Assembly (NCBI RefSeq): GCF_004368785.1
Contig: NZ_SODM01000001.1
Coordinates: forward strand, 1,426,001 to 1,490,000
Reading direction: 5' to 3'
From: Flavobacterium sp. 270
Lineage (GTDB): Bacteria; Bacteroidota; Bacteroidia; Flavobacteriales; Flavobacteriaceae
DNA length: 64,000 nt
In this document: piece by piece, positions 8,620 to 18,519 of the stretch
Layout: each line of letters begins with the position of its first letter
Position numbering within the stretch: position 1 is the first letter of the stretch
Made by a program: the position numbers and the translations under genes
Notes under the pieces: generated by a model
Told to the model about the DNA's origin: nothing
The model's input: the letters and a program-made list of their open reading frames with translations, nothing else
Database searches by the model: none

Positions 8620-9408
8620 ATGAAACAAATCACTTCAATACAAAATCCGTTTATAAAATCACTTGTTTTATTGCAGGAAAAGGCAAAAGCCCGCAAACAA
8701 ACCGGTACATTTTTAATTGAAGGTTTAAGAGAAATTTCATTAGCCATAAAAGGCGGTTACGAAATAGAAACCGTTTTATTTTTACCTGAATTGGTAACTG
8801 AAAGTCAGATTAACAAATTAGTTAATTCGCCAGTTCCATTAATAGAAATCAATAAAGAAGTTTATCAGAAATTAGCATATCGCGATACTACCGAAGGAAT
8901 TTTGGCTGTAGCCAAAACAAAATCACTGCAATTATCGGATTTAAAATTATCTAAAAATCCGTTGATTTTAGTAGCAGAAGCTCCAGAAAAACCCGGAAAT
9001 ATTGGTGCACTTTTACGTACTGCCGATGCTGCAAATCTCGATGCTGTATTAATTGCAAATCCAAAAAGCGATTTATACAACCCAAATATCGTTCGCTCCA
9101 GCGTTGGCTGTTTGTTTACCAACCAGATAGCAACCGGAACAACAGCAGAAATTATTGCTTTTTTAAAAGAAAATAAAATCGATTTTTACTGCGCTACTTT
9201 ACAAAATTCAACTTCATACCACACACAAAACTTCACAACACCAACTGCTTTGGTTGTTGGCACAGAAGCTACAGGACTAACGCAGGATTGGCGCGACGCT
9301 GCAACGCAAAATATCATTATCCCAATGCAGGGAGAAATTGACAGTATGAATGTTTCTGTTGCCGCTGCAATTTTAATTTTTGAAGCGAAAAGACAGAGAG
9401 GGTTTTAG
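8620..9408 (+). CDS. TrmH/SpoU family RNA 2'-O-methyltransferase
   Basis: 262 residues. An N-terminal substrate-binding domain (about 1-95) is followed by a SpoU methyltransferase domain with the three motifs: NIGALLRTADA near 127, VVGTEATGL near 212, and the C-terminal IPMQGEIDSMNVSVAAAI. The trefoil-knot fold uses S-adenosylmethionine to methylate a ribose 2'-OH in rRNA or tRNA. Which nucleotide is modified cannot be told from sequence; the N-terminal domain makes an rRNA target somewhat more likely than tRNA G18. It is a monocistronic gene with its own promoter. Confidence 0.9.
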   Translation: MKQITSIQNPFIKSLVLLQEKAKARKQTGTFLIEGLREISLAIKGGYEIETVLFLPELVTESQINKLVNSPVPLIEINKEVYQKLAYRDTTEGILAVAKTKSLQLSDLKLSKNPLILVAEAPEKPGNIGALLRTADAANLDAVLIANPKSDLYNPNIVRSSVGCLFTNQIATGTTAEIIAFLKENKIDFYCATLQNSTSYHTQNFTTPTALVVGTEATGLTQDWRDAATQNIIIPMQGEIDSMNVSVAAAILIFEAKRQRGF

Positions 9409-9619
9409 ATTTAAAGCTGCAAAGGCTCAAAGTCACAAAGTTGCAAAGCATATTGGGTTGAACGAAGCTTCATTTGGCATCTAACAAATCTAAATATTGA
9501 TGCGTTTTCACCATCAAAAATCTAAAATCTATCCCGAGGCTTCGGGACTAAAATCAACAATCTAAACCCTTGCGTATGTTCTAACTTATTCTTATTTTTA
9601 GTACTTGAACTATGCCGTT
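9409..9619. other. Spacer with repeat fragments
   Basis: No gene seen. It contains a GCAAAGGCTCAAAG-like tandem run (about 9419-9449), and a TCCCGA..TCGGGA palindrome at 9532-9547 flanked by A/T-rich TCTAAAATC repeats. Related palindromes are at 30639, 36073 and 41487. No clear promoter for the downstream RelA/SpoT gene was found. Confidence 0.6.
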
Positions 9620-11842
9620 ATGATAGAAATAGATATAGAAAAAGAAAACAAAGCTATTGCGCAGGAATACAAGGAATTACTCCGAATTAGTTACCAAACT
9701 TTAACTCCGGCCGACAAAAAACTAATTCGTAAGGCTTTTGACGTTGCAGTGGATGCACACAAAGAACAAAGACGTAAATCTGGCGAAGCGTATATATTTC
9801 ATCCTATTGCAGTTGCAAAAATTGTTGCTTCTGAAATTGGATTGGGAGCGACTTCTATTGCTGCAGCTTTATTGCACGATGTTGTAGAAGATACTCCTGT
9901 TACGGTAGAAGAAATTGAGCGTTTATTTAATCCAAAAGTAGCGCAATTGGTTGAAGGTCTGACTAAAATTTCATTAGTACAAAAAGATTTGAATGCCTCA
10001 ATGCAGGCAGAGAATTTTAGAAAAATGATTCTGACTTTGAACGATGACGTACGCGTTATTCTGATCAAACTTGCAGATCGTTTGCACAATATGCAGACTA
10101 TGGATTCGATGGCGGAATACAAACAGACCAAAATCGCATCTGAAACTTTATACATTTATGCTCCTCTCGCCCACCGTTTGGGACTTTATAATATTAAAAC
10201 TAAACTAGAAGATTTAGGTTTAAAATATACGGAACCGGCTGTTTACAATGATATTGTAAGCAAAATTAGAGAGACAAAAGAAGAACAAGATGCTTATATC
10301 AAAGATATTTCGGATGTTTTAAAGAAATCTTTAGACAACGAAAATATCGATTATATCATAAAAGGACGTCCGAAATCTATTTATTCGATTCGTCGAAAAA
10401 TGCGTGCGCAAAATGTAAGCTTCGATGAAGTTTACGACAAATTTGCGCTTAGAATTGTTTATAAATCAGATCCGCATGATGAAAAATTTGTGGCCTGGAA
10501 AATATATTCTATCGTAACCGATCATTACAGACCTAGCCCGAGTCGTTTGCGCGACTGGATTTCGTCACCAAAATCTACGGGTTATGAAGCGTTGCATATT
10601 ACCGTTATGGGTCCAAAAGGACGCTGGGTTGAAGTTCAGGTTCGAAGCGAACGTATGGATGAAATCGCCGAAAAAGGTTACGCAGCACATTACAAATATA
10701 AAAATGGCGCTACAGAAGAAAGCGGTTTAGATGTTTGGCTGAATTTACTTCGTGAAGCATTAGAAAATCAGGAAACCAACGCGGTTGATTTTGTAGAGGA
10801 TTTTAAAATGAATTTATATTCTAAAGAAATCTTTGTCTTTACACCAAAAGGTGAAATTAAATCGCTGCCAAAAGGGGCAACTTCTTTGGATTTTGCTTTT
10901 AGCATTCACTCCGAAATTGGAATTAAAACCAGAGGAACTCGTGTAAACGGACGTTTGGTGCCGCTGAATCACGAACTTAAAAGTGGGGATCAGGTCGAAG
11001 TTATTACGTCTGCAAACCAAAAACCAACAGTAAACTGGTTAGAATATGTAACGACTTCGAGAGCAAAAAATAAGATTAAAAACGTTCTTAACGAGAACAC
11101 CAAAAAAATTGCAGAAGAAGGAAAAGAATTACTTACCAGAAAACTTAAGCATTTAAAAATCACTATAAATGAACAAGTTATCAATGAGTTGGTTAACTTT
11201 TTTAAACTTAAAACGAGTTTAGATTTATTTTTTAGAGTTGGAATTGGCGCAATTGAAAATCAGCAGTTAAAAGATTATGCTGCTCAAAAAAGCAATTCTT
11301 TTATCAATTTCTTTAAAAATAAAATTAAACGAAATAAAGATACTACTGCCGACGAGGATATTCATAAACCAGTCATCAGCAGTAATTATGATATGCTGGT
11401 TTTTGGAACTGAGCATGATAAATTGGATTATAAACTTTCTCAATGTTGTAATCCAATTCCAGGAGACGATGTTTTTGGATTTGTTACTATAAATGAAGGT
11501 ATAAAAGTGCACAAAAAAGATTGTCCGAACGCAATCGGAATGCAGTCTAATTATGCGTATAGAATCATGAGCGCCAAATGGATAGATTCGTCTCAGGAAG
11601 AATTTAAAGCCATTATCAACATTACTGGAATGGACGTTTTAGGTCTTACGAACCAATTGACAAGAGTAATTTCTAACAATATGAGTGTTAATATTCAAAG
11701 TATTTCTTTGAGTACCGACGCTGGAATTTTTCACGGTCAAATTGCTGTTATTGTGAAGAATAATACGATTCTGAAGAAAATGATCAGCGCAATCAAAAAA
11801 ATTGATGGTGTTGATAAGGTAACGCGAGAATACAGAACTTAA
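9620..11842 (+). CDS. Bifunctional (p)ppGpp synthetase/hydrolase, RelA/SpoT family
   Basis: 740 residues from the ATG at 9620; an in-frame TTG five codons upstream is less likely. The domain order is that of long RSH enzymes: HD hydrolase (HPIAVAKI, then the HDVVEDT metal-binding motif near 87-93 and KLADRLHNMQTM), synthetase (about 240-345, with YEALH and VEVQVRSERMDEIAEKG), TGS (about 395-455, VFTPKGEIKSLPKGAT), and a C-terminal ACT domain. Because the HD motif is intact, it probably both makes and degrades (p)ppGpp in the stringent response in the cytoplasm. It is the only RSH seen in this window. Confidence 0.95.
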   Translation: MIEIDIEKENKAIAQEYKELLRISYQTLTPADKKLIRKAFDVAVDAHKEQRRKSGEAYIFHPIAVAKIVASEIGLGATSIAAALLHDVVEDTPVTVEEIERLFNPKVAQLVEGLTKISLVQKDLNASMQAENFRKMILTLNDDVRVILIKLADRLHNMQTMDSMAEYKQTKIASETLYIYAPLAHRLGLYNIKTKLEDLGLKYTEPAVYNDIVSKIRETKEEQDAYIKDISDVLKKSLDNENIDYIIKGRPKSIYSIRRKMRAQNVSFDEVYDKFALRIVYKSDPHDEKFVAWKIYSIVTDHYRPSPSRLRDWISSPKSTGYEALHITVMGPKGRWVEVQVRSERMDEIAEKGYAAHYKYKNGATEESGLDVWLNLLREALENQETNAVDFVEDFKMNLYSKEIFVFTPKGEIKSLPKGATSLDFAFSIHSEIGIKTRGTRVNGRLVPLNHELKSGDQVEVITSANQKPTVNWLEYVTTSRAKNKIKNVLNENTKKIAEEGKELLTRKLKHLKITINEQVINELVNFFKLKTSLDLFFRVGIGAIENQQLKDYAAQKSNSFINFFKNKIKRNKDTTADEDIHKPVISSNYDMLVFGTEHDKLDYKLSQCCNPIPGDDVFGFVTINEGIKVHKKDCPNAIGMQSNYAYRIMSAKWIDSSQEEFKAIINITGMDVLGLTNQLTRVISNNMSVNIQSISLSTDAGIFHGQIAVIVKNNTILKKMISAIKKIDGVDKVTREYRT

Positions 11843-11861
11843 GTCTTTATAAAACAATCAA

Positions 11862-12404
11862 ATGAGAAATGACCATTTAAAAATACCGGAAGTATTTTTT
11901 GACGAAAAAGGAGAACTTATCATCACGGCTTCTGATTCTTCTTCTAAAAATGATTTTGATTTTTTTAAAGGCAAATCGAACATTATCAATAAAAAACTAA
12001 AAACAAGACTTTCTAATTGTACAGAATGGATTGAATTTCCATCGACTCAGGAAATGTACACGATTCTAAACGGAATTGGCAACATCGATAATTTTCTCGC
12101 CACTTTTGACGGCGAACCTTTTGAGGGAATGACAGTTCGCTTGTTTAATCCTTTAACAAAATTATGGAGCATTTATTGGTCGGATTCTAATACTGGTGTT
12201 TTAGACAAACCTGTAATTGGTTCGTTTGAAAATAAAGTAGGCCATTTTTTCTCTAAAGACGTTTACGAAAACAAAGAGGTAATTCAGGTTTTTCGATGGG
12301 ATGCAAGAGACGAAAATAATCCGGTCTGGAGTCAGGCCATGAGTGCAGACCAAGGAAAAAACTGGGAATGGAACTGGTATATGTTTATGACAAAAGTGAA
12401 ATAA
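11862..12404 (+). CDS. DUF1579-like hypothetical protein
   Basis: 180 residues, no signal peptide or membrane segment. The second half (WSIYWSDSNTGVLDKPVIG, later VWSQAMSADQGKNWEWNW) resembles the lipocalin-like DUF1579 family, predicted beta-barrels with conserved Trp residues that may bind small ligands. It starts 20 bp after the RelA/SpoT stop on the same strand and may be cotranscribed. No catalytic residues can be named; function unknown. Confidence 0.7.
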   Translation: MRNDHLKIPEVFFDEKGELIITASDSSSKNDFDFFKGKSNIINKKLKTRLSNCTEWIEFPSTQEMYTILNGIGNIDNFLATFDGEPFEGMTVRLFNPLTKLWSIYWSDSNTGVLDKPVIGSFENKVGHFFSKDVYENKEVIQVFRWDARDENNPVWSQAMSADQGKNWEWNWYMFMTKVK

Positions 12405-12572
12405 TGAATTTGTTGGTTTTTTCATAAAAATACACAAATATGTTAAGATGCTTACCGAAACAAGAAAAACAATGGCCCTTAAAAGCCTAAAATAAGTGCA
12501 TTAGAACTTACTTAATACAGAATTGAAAGTTAAACTTTGATCCTTAAACTTTTATTCATTAAAATAAAAAAT

Positions 12573-12580
12573 TATCTTTG
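12573..12580 (+). promoter_or_regulatory. -7 promoter element upstream of fur-type gene
   Basis: TATCTTTG at 12573-12580, a perfect TAnnTTTG. It ends only 6 bp before the ATG at 12587, so a transcript from it would be almost leaderless. No TTG at the usual 19-bp distance. Confidence 0.55.
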
Positions 12581-12586
12581 CAGGAT

Positions 12587-13045
12587 ATGACACTCATTTC
12601 AACTGACAACACTAAAAATCAAGAAATTGTAAAAAATGTTTTTACAATGTATCTTGAGCAAAAAGGGCATCGCAAAACTCCTGAGCGTTATGCTATACTT
12701 CAGGAAATTTACGATAGCGAAGAGCATTTTGATATTGAAAATCTTTATATCAAAATGAAAAACAAAAACTACCGTGTGAGTAGAGCAACTTTATACAACA
12801 CGATTGAGTTATTGTTGGACTGCGCATTGGTTAGAAAACACCAATTTGGGCAAAATCAGGCTTACTACGAAAAATCGTATTTCGACAAACAGCACGATCA
12901 TATTATCATGACTGATTCTGGCGAAGTTATTGAGTTTTGCGATCCAAGGATTCAAACCATCAAAAAAACTATCGAAGAAATATTTGATATTGAGATTACA
13001 AATCATTCTCTTTATTTCTACGGAAACAAAAAACAAAAACAATAG
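12587..13045 (+). CDS. Fur family transcriptional regulator
   Basis: 152 residues from the ATG at 12587 (an upstream TTG three codons earlier lies inside the promoter element). Winged-helix DNA-binding domain at about 20-85 ([14 protein letters not shown], then [15 protein letters not shown]), followed by the dimerisation and metal domain with [18 protein letters not shown]. Only a single Cys is present in this region and no CxxC zinc pair, so it lacks the usual structural zinc site. It is either a Fur (iron) or a PerR/Zur-like regulator; the metal cannot be assigned. It precedes purA by 89 bp and may be cotranscribed. Confidence 0.9.
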   Translation: MTLISTDNTKNQEIVKNVFTMYLEQKGHRKTPERYAILQEIYDSEEHFDIENLYIKMKNKNYRVSRATLYNTIELLLDCALVRKHQFGQNQAYYEKSYFDKQHDHIIMTDSGEVIEFCDPRIQTIKKTIEEIFDIEITNHSLYFYGNKKQKQ

Positions 13046-13134
13046 TCCAGGAAAGGCTTTATTTAGAAAAAAAAGAAAATTAACTACATAATCAGTAGGA
13101 CAACTTAGATTGTCCCAACGCAAATTAAAAAAGA

Positions 13135-14406
13135 ATGACCGTAGATTTATTACTAGGATTACAATGGGGAGATGAAGGTAAAGGAAAAATTGTTGACGTA
13201 CTTACCTCAAATTATGATATTATTGCACGTTTTCAAGGAGGACCAAATGCAGGACATACATTAGAATTTGACGGAATTAAACATGTACTTAGAACGATTC
13301 CTTCTGGAATTTTTCATAAAAAATCAATAAACATCATCGGAAATGGTGTTGTAATAGATCCGGTAGTTTTTCAAAAAGAAATCGAAGGTTTAGAGAAATT
13401 CAATATTGATATTAAAGCTAAATTAATCATTTCCAGAAAAGCGCATTTAATTTTACCAACACACCGTTTGCTTGATGCTGCTTCTGAAGCTTCAAAAGGA
13501 AAAGCAAAAATTGGTTCTACTCTTAAAGGTATTGGCCCAACTTATATGGACAAAACGGGTAGAAATGGTTTACGTGTTGGAGATATTGAACTAGAAGATT
13601 TTAAAGAAAGATACAGAGCATTAGCAGACAAGCACGAAGCTATGATTGCTTTTTACGATGTAGCAATTCAATATAACTTAGACGAGCTTGAAAAAGAATT
13701 TTTTGAAGCTATCGAAGAATTAAAAAAATTAGATTTTATTGACAGTGAAGAATATATGTACCAAGCTCAAAAAGCGGGTAAATCTATTTTATGCGAAGGT
13801 GCTCAAGGATCTTTATTAGATGTTGATTTCGGAACTTATCCTTTTGTAACTTCATCAAACACTACTGCTGCTGGTGCTTGTACTGGTTTAGGAATTGCTC
13901 CTAATAAAATCAAAGAAGTTTACGGAATTTTTAAAGCGTATGTTACTCGTGTGGGCAGCGGACCTTTCCCAACTGAACTTTTTGACGAAGTTGGTGCTAC
14001 AATGGCAAGAGTTGGTAACGAGTTTGGTTCTGTTACAGGAAGACAAAGACGTTGCGGATGGTTAGACTTAGTAGCTTTAAAATATGCTGTTCAGGTAAAC
14101 GGAGTAACACAATTAATGATGATGAAAGGCGACGTTCTTTCTGGATTCGAAACTTTAAAAGTGTGTACAGAATACAACTACAAAGGACAAAATATTTCTC
14201 ACTTTCCTTACAACATCGAACCAGAAAATGTAACTCCGGTTTACAAAGAGTTTAAAGGATGGAAAGCAGACTTAACAGGATTGACAACTTACGATCAATT
14301 ACCAATTGAGCTAAAAGAATATATTGAATTTATTGAAGCTGAAGTTGGAGTGCCAATCAAAATTGTATCGGTTGGACCAGACAGAAAACAAACAATAACA
14401 AAATAA
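13135..14406 (+). CDS. purA: Adenylosuccinate synthase
   Basis: 423 residues, full length. The GTP-binding GLQWGDEGKGKIVD loop at about 8-21 and the QGGPNAGHT motif near 34-42 are diagnostic, and GSTLKGIGPTYMDK follows. It joins IMP and aspartate, using GTP, to make adenylosuccinate, the first committed step to AMP. Its counterpart in GMP synthesis, guaB, is about 4.3 kb downstream on the other strand. A strong terminator follows the stop. Confidence 0.98.
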   Translation: MTVDLLLGLQWGDEGKGKIVDVLTSNYDIIARFQGGPNAGHTLEFDGIKHVLRTIPSGIFHKKSINIIGNGVVIDPVVFQKEIEGLEKFNIDIKAKLIISRKAHLILPTHRLLDAASEASKGKAKIGSTLKGIGPTYMDKTGRNGLRVGDIELEDFKERYRALADKHEAMIAFYDVAIQYNLDELEKEFFEAIEELKKLDFIDSEEYMYQAQKAGKSILCEGAQGSLLDVDFGTYPFVTSSNTTAAGACTGLGIAPNKIKEVYGIFKAYVTRVGSGPFPTELFDEVGATMARVGNEFGSVTGRQRRCGWLDLVALKYAVQVNGVTQLMMMKGDVLSGFETLKVCTEYNYKGQNISHFPYNIEPENVTPVYKEFKGWKADLTGLTTYDQLPIELKEYIEFIEAEVGVPIKIVSVGPDRKQTITK

Positions 14407-14412
14407 TTCCAC

Positions 14413-14444
14413 TAAACGCTCTGATAATCAGAGCGTTTTTTTTT
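14413..14444 (+). terminator. Rho-independent terminator of purA
   Basis: Arms AACGCTCTGAT / ATCAGAGCGTT (14413-14436) followed by eight T. Confidence 0.9.
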
Positions 14445-14460
14445 ATATAAAATATTTGCC

Positions 14461-15045
14461 ATGAGAAAAAATCCGGAAATTAAAATTACAGATACCAAAT
14501 TACTATCCGATAATTGGTATGTTTTAAACAAGGTTACTTTTGATTATAAAAAAGAGAATCAACCAGTTGAATCACATATTCGTGAAGTTTACGATCGTGG
14601 TAACGGCGCTGGAATCTTACTTTACAACAGTATTAAAAAAACCGTTATTCTAACAAGACAATTTCGTCTGCCGACTTTCCTTAACGGAAATAAAACCGGA
14701 ATGATGATAGAAGTTTGTGCAGGACTTTTGGATAAGGATAATGCGGAGCAGGCGATTATTCGCGAGACTGAAGAAGAAACTGGTTATCGCTTAAAAAAAG
14801 TTCAGAAAGTAATTGAAACTTATATGTCTCCAGGTTCTGTAACCGAGATTTTGTATCTTTTTGTGGGTGAATACGAAGAAAACATGAAAGTTAGCGAAGG
14901 CGGCGGACTGGATGCTGAACAGGAAAACATCGAAGTGCTGGAATATACTTTTGATGAAGCTTATACCATGATTGAATCTGGCGAAATTACAGATGCCAAA
15001 ACTATTTTATTATTACAGCATGCTAAAATAAAAGGTTTGGTGTAA
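14461..15045 (+). CDS. nudK: GDP-mannose pyrophosphatase NudK-type Nudix hydrolase
   Basis: 194 residues. The Nudix box is GLLDKDNAEQAIIRETEEET-G-Y near residues 88-108, with the extra residues between Gly and Glu that occur in GDP-mannose hydrolases of the NudK type. The upstream VILTRQFRLPTFLNGN segment and the downstream YMSPGSVTEILYLFVGEY are also typical. It hydrolyses GDP-mannose (and related sugar nucleotides) to GMP and the sugar 1-phosphate in the cytoplasm. It lies 55 bp after purA, beyond a terminator, so it probably has its own promoter. Substrate preference is inferred from family. Confidence 0.85.
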   Translation: MRKNPEIKITDTKLLSDNWYVLNKVTFDYKKENQPVESHIREVYDRGNGAGILLYNSIKKTVILTRQFRLPTFLNGNKTGMMIEVCAGLLDKDNAEQAIIRETEEETGYRLKKVQKVIETYMSPGSVTEILYLFVGEYEENMKVSEGGGLDAEQENIEVLEYTFDEAYTMIESGEITDAKTILLLQHAKIKGLV

Positions 15046-15084
15046 GACAATTTTCATTATTTTAGATTTGAATTTAACTGCTTT

Positions 15085-16584
15085 ATGATGTTCAAATCTA
15101 AAATAATGTTTTTTCTTTTTCTTCCATTTTTGATGGTTTCACAAAATAAGAAACTGACAATAAATGAATTAAAACAAGATCTTACTGTTTTTAAAGAAAT
15201 AAGAGAACAAGCCAATTCTGGTCTTTATAAATACCGGACAAAAAAACAGATTGACAGTATTTATTTATGGGCATTTAATGAAATAAAACAGCCAAAATCC
15301 TTACTTGATTTTTATAAGATAATTTTAAAAATCACTGATTTTGAAGGAAGCACACACAATGATACTTCTCTGCCTGATGATTTTGAGAAAAATTACTTTT
15401 CCGGAAATGGATTTTTCCTGTATCCCATAAAACTTTTTAATAATAAAATTATTGTCAATTTTAAAAACGCAGCAATTCCTTTAGGTTCTGAAATACACAG
15501 CATTAACGGAAATAAAATTGACAAGATTATTCACGATTTTTATAAATATTATACCACAGACGGCTATAATATTACTGGTAAATCTATTGGAATAACTTCT
15601 TCTTTTGCTAAATATTTTGTTTTAGAATATGGATTGCAAAAAAGCTTTCTTGTTGAATATTCTCTTCCTCACGAATCTCAATTATTAAGTGCAATTATTG
15701 ATGGAGTAAATAATGAAACAAGAAAAGAAAACTTCAAAAAACGTTACTCCTTGCCTATTGACAGTCTACAATTTAGCAGGGCTCAAAAAGACAAATATTC
15801 TTTTAAAATTCTAAACTCAAATACGGCATTGCTTTCTATACATACTTTTGTAATTGGCCGTAATGCAGAAGACAAAGAACATTTGGCGTATAAAAAATAT
15901 CTCGACAGCTGTTTTGATATACTTTCTAAAAATACAGCTGTAAAAAATTTAATTGTTGACGTACGAGATAATGGCGGCGGGACTGACCCGAACGATATTT
16001 TGACTTTTTCTTATCTTTCACAAAACTCCTATCAGGAAAATGCATCGGCTTATGTAACTTTTCAAAATATTCCTTTTCCCAATTATTATGTTTACGAGGA
16101 AACAGAATCTAAAAAACAAAAAGAAGAAAGATTAGATTTTGAAAGTGAATTAAAAGAAGAATTTCCATATTTAAAAGACGGAAAATATTTTCAAAGCCCA
16201 AAATTCAATACAATATTACAGCCAGATAAAAATGCCTTTAAGGGGCAGGTTTATTTGCTTATAAGTCCGCGGATTGCTTCTGCGGGTTCCCTTTTTGCTT
16301 CATTAGTAAAAGGAAAAACAAACGCCATTATTATTGGCGAAGAAACGATGGGAGGCTATTTTGGGCATAACGGACATACTCCGGTTGAATATGAACTTCC
16401 AAATTCAAAAATAAAAACCCAGTTTTCTATAGTAAACTTAGAACAGGATGTTTCTAAAAAGCCAAATCAGATTTTTGGAAGAGGCGTAATTCCAGATTTT
16501 GAAGTTCCTCAGACTTTTGAGGATTTTATGCAAAATAAGGATACTCAGATGGATTATACTTTGAAATTAATAGATAAATTATAA
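15085..16584 (+). CDS. S41 family peptidase
   Basis: 499 residues with a signal peptide (cleavage near residue 20, VSQN). The C-terminal half is the tail-specific protease fold: VRDNGGGTDPND near 292-303, and the catalytic Ser region SPRIASAGSLFASLV near 393-407 followed by GEETMGGYFG. A recognisable PDZ domain is not obvious; the N-terminal 200 residues form an unassigned domain. Likely acts in the periplasm. The next gene starts 1 bp after its stop, so the two form an operon. Confidence 0.85.
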   Translation: MMFKSKIMFFLFLPFLMVSQNKKLTINELKQDLTVFKEIREQANSGLYKYRTKKQIDSIYLWAFNEIKQPKSLLDFYKIILKITDFEGSTHNDTSLPDDFEKNYFSGNGFFLYPIKLFNNKIIVNFKNAAIPLGSEIHSINGNKIDKIIHDFYKYYTTDGYNITGKSIGITSSFAKYFVLEYGLQKSFLVEYSLPHESQLLSAIIDGVNNETRKENFKKRYSLPIDSLQFSRAQKDKYSFKILNSNTALLSIHTFVIGRNAEDKEHLAYKKYLDSCFDILSKNTAVKNLIVDVRDNGGGTDPNDILTFSYLSQNSYQENASAYVTFQNIPFPNYYVYEETESKKQKEERLDFESELKEEFPYLKDGKYFQSPKFNTILQPDKNAFKGQVYLLISPRIASAGSLFASLVKGKTNAIIIGEETMGGYFGHNGHTPVEYELPNSKIKTQFSIVNLEQDVSKKPNQIFGRGVIPDFEVPQTFEDFMQNKDTQMDYTLKLIDKL

Positions 16585-16585
16585 A

Positions 16586-17521
16586 ATGAAATTATTCAAA
16601 AAAAGATATCTCAAAATACTGCTCTTCGTTTTTGCAATTATGAATGCAATTGCATTTTTGCATGCTTATAAATTCACTCATTTTAAAGAAGATAATACCG
16701 AAAAGACAAAAAGCCCTGAAAAATTATCTTCTTTAGAGAAAGTGAAAACTTTATTTTTTGGAGTTAATAATCCCAAATCTAAAAACAGAAAATTTCCACC
16801 TCAAAAATACCAGACTTTAAAACTGAAAAGTAATAAAGAAATTGAATGCTGGCTTATTAAAAATGAAAACTCAAAAGGCACTGTTATTCTTTTTCATGGT
16901 TATGGCGGAGAAAAATCTTCAATGATTGACAAGTCAAATGAGTTTCAAAAACTTGGTTTCAGCACGATGCTTGTTGATTTTATGGGAAGCGGAAATTCAG
17001 AAGGAAATCAAACTACAATTGGTTATAAAGAAGCTGAGGAAGTCAAAACTTCATTTGATTATTTAAATCAAAAAGGAGAAAAAAATATCTACCTTTTTGG
17101 AACTTCAATGGGCGCAGTTGCTATAATGAAATGCATTAACGATTACAAAATACAACCTAAAGGAATTGTAATTGAATGTCCGTTTGGCTCTATGTATCAA
17201 ACCGTTTGTGCGAGATTTAAAAAAATGAATGCTCCAACGTTTCCTATGGCTGGAATTTTATTATTTTGGGGCGGTATTCAAAATGGTTTTTGGGGATTTA
17301 ATCATAATCCAACTGAATACGCAAAAAACATTAAATGCCCCGTTCTACTGCTTTATGGAGAAAAAGATAAAAGTGTAAGCCGTAAAGAGATAGACGAAAT
17401 TTATGCTAATTTAGAAGGTGCAAAAACATTAAAAGTTTATAAAAACACGGGACACGAGAATTATTTAAAGAGAAATAAAACGCAATGGATCGAGGATATT
17501 AGAGCTTTTATGACATTTTGA
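16586..17521 (+). CDS. Alpha/beta hydrolase with N-terminal membrane anchor
   Basis: 311 residues. One hydrophobic N-terminal helix (about 9-27), then an alpha/beta hydrolase domain: oxyanion segment VILFHGYGGEKSS near 100, nucleophile elbow FGTSMGAV (Ser about 174), an acid in LLLYGEKDKSV, and the final His in NTGHENYL. The fold resembles serine aminopeptidase-like/BAAT hydrolases of the YfhR type. It starts one base after the S41 peptidase stop. Substrate unknown; location probably periplasmic side of the inner membrane. Confidence 0.85.
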   Translation: MKLFKKRYLKILLFVFAIMNAIAFLHAYKFTHFKEDNTEKTKSPEKLSSLEKVKTLFFGVNNPKSKNRKFPPQKYQTLKLKSNKEIECWLIKNENSKGTVILFHGYGGEKSSMIDKSNEFQKLGFSTMLVDFMGSGNSEGNQTTIGYKEAEEVKTSFDYLNQKGEKNIYLFGTSMGAVAIMKCINDYKIQPKGIVIECPFGSMYQTVCARFKKMNAPTFPMAGILLFWGGIQNGFWGFNHNPTEYAKNIKCPVLLLYGEKDKSVSRKEIDEIYANLEGAKTLKVYKNTGHENYLKRNKTQWIEDIRAFMTF

Positions 17522-17618
17522 AAATAATCAAATGAAAATCAAATAAACAATCCAAAAAATTGTATAACGCTTTTTAAGTACAAAAAAGTGAACTTTATCA
17601 TAATTAAAACGACCAGTT

Positions 17619-18506
17619 ATGAAAAAGTTATATTACATCTCAAATGCCCTTCTTTTAGTAGTTTTATCTTTATTGATTTCTTGTAATCAATCTAAAACGA
17701 CTCGTAATGAAAAAGAAACAAAAACTCCAGAACATAAAAAAATTGAATACAAAAAACCAAGTTCTGTTGAATATCATTTTGAAAAAACCAAAGAATGGCT
17801 TAAAACAAACGGAGCCGACAGCAGTAAAGTAAGCATTGCTTATGCGGTGAACAGAACAGACAAAAATGGTGTAGCCAAAATGGATTCTATTGTGGTTCCT
17901 GCAGATTTTAGCGGTGATTTGGTTTACTATCTTCCTTTTCCGTTACACGTTAGTTCTTTAGAAGAAGTTTCTAAAGTTTTGATATTCTCTTACCCTACAC
18001 AAACATTTGCTGCTTACGAAAACGGCGAATTAGTATATACCGGCCCAACTAATATGGGAAGAAAAAAAGATCCTACACCAACAGGATTATTTTTTACCAA
18101 TTGGAAAGCCGAAAAAACAACGAGTACTTTTAATGACGAATGGGATTTAAAATGGAATTTTAACATCGAAAATAAACTTGGTGTTGGTTTTCATCAATAT
18201 GAATTGCCCGGATATCCAGCATCACATTCATGTTTAAGACTGCTTGAAAAAGATGCCAAATACTTATACAAATGGGCTGATGAATGGATCTTGAAGGACA
18301 AAGAAAATGTAAAAGTAAAAGGTACGCCGGTAATTGTTTTTGGAAGTTATAATTTTGACGGTCCAAAACCTTGGTACGATTTAGTAAAAGATGCTAAAGC
18401 TTTGAACATTTCAGAAGCTGATATTGATTCACAGGTAAAATCTTTTATAACACAGATTTTAGAAAATCAGAAACTTAGAGAAGCTGAGCAGACTGAAGCA
18501 TTATAA
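17619..18506 (+). CDS. L,D-transpeptidase (YkuD) lipoprotein
   Basis: 295 residues. A lipobox LLISC puts the lipidated Cys at 22. The YkuD domain follows, with the catalytic SHSCLRL motif (His203, Cys205) and an upstream His in GVGFHQYELPGYP. Such enzymes form 3-3 peptidoglycan cross-links or attach proteins to peptidoglycan in the periplasm. The N-terminal charged linker (25-50) fits a membrane-anchored lipoprotein. It is single, preceded by about 100 bp and followed by repeats at 18520 and a shared terminator at 18669. Confidence 0.9.
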   Translation: MKKLYYISNALLLVVLSLLISCNQSKTTRNEKETKTPEHKKIEYKKPSSVEYHFEKTKEWLKTNGADSSKVSIAYAVNRTDKNGVAKMDSIVVPADFSGDLVYYLPFPLHVSSLEEVSKVLIFSYPTQTFAAYENGELVYTGPTNMGRKKDPTPTGLFFTNWKAEKTTSTFNDEWDLKWNFNIENKLGVGFHQYELPGYPASHSCLRLLEKDAKYLYKWADEWILKDKENVKVKGTPVIVFGSYNFDGPKPWYDLVKDAKALNISEADIDSQVKSFITQILENQKLREAEQTEAL

Positions 18507-18519
18507 TATTTTTTTTCCT

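Noticed and set aside
9799..10155. 118-residue frame opposite the RelA/SpoT HD domain
   Set aside because: Shadow of a conserved domain on the plus strand.
11277..11512. Overlapping short frames inside RelA/SpoT
   Set aside because: Both lie inside the conserved gene and lack any recognisable feature.
12404..12586. Small gene in the spacer before the Fur-type gene
   Set aside because: No frame with a plausible start and codon use; A/T-rich only.
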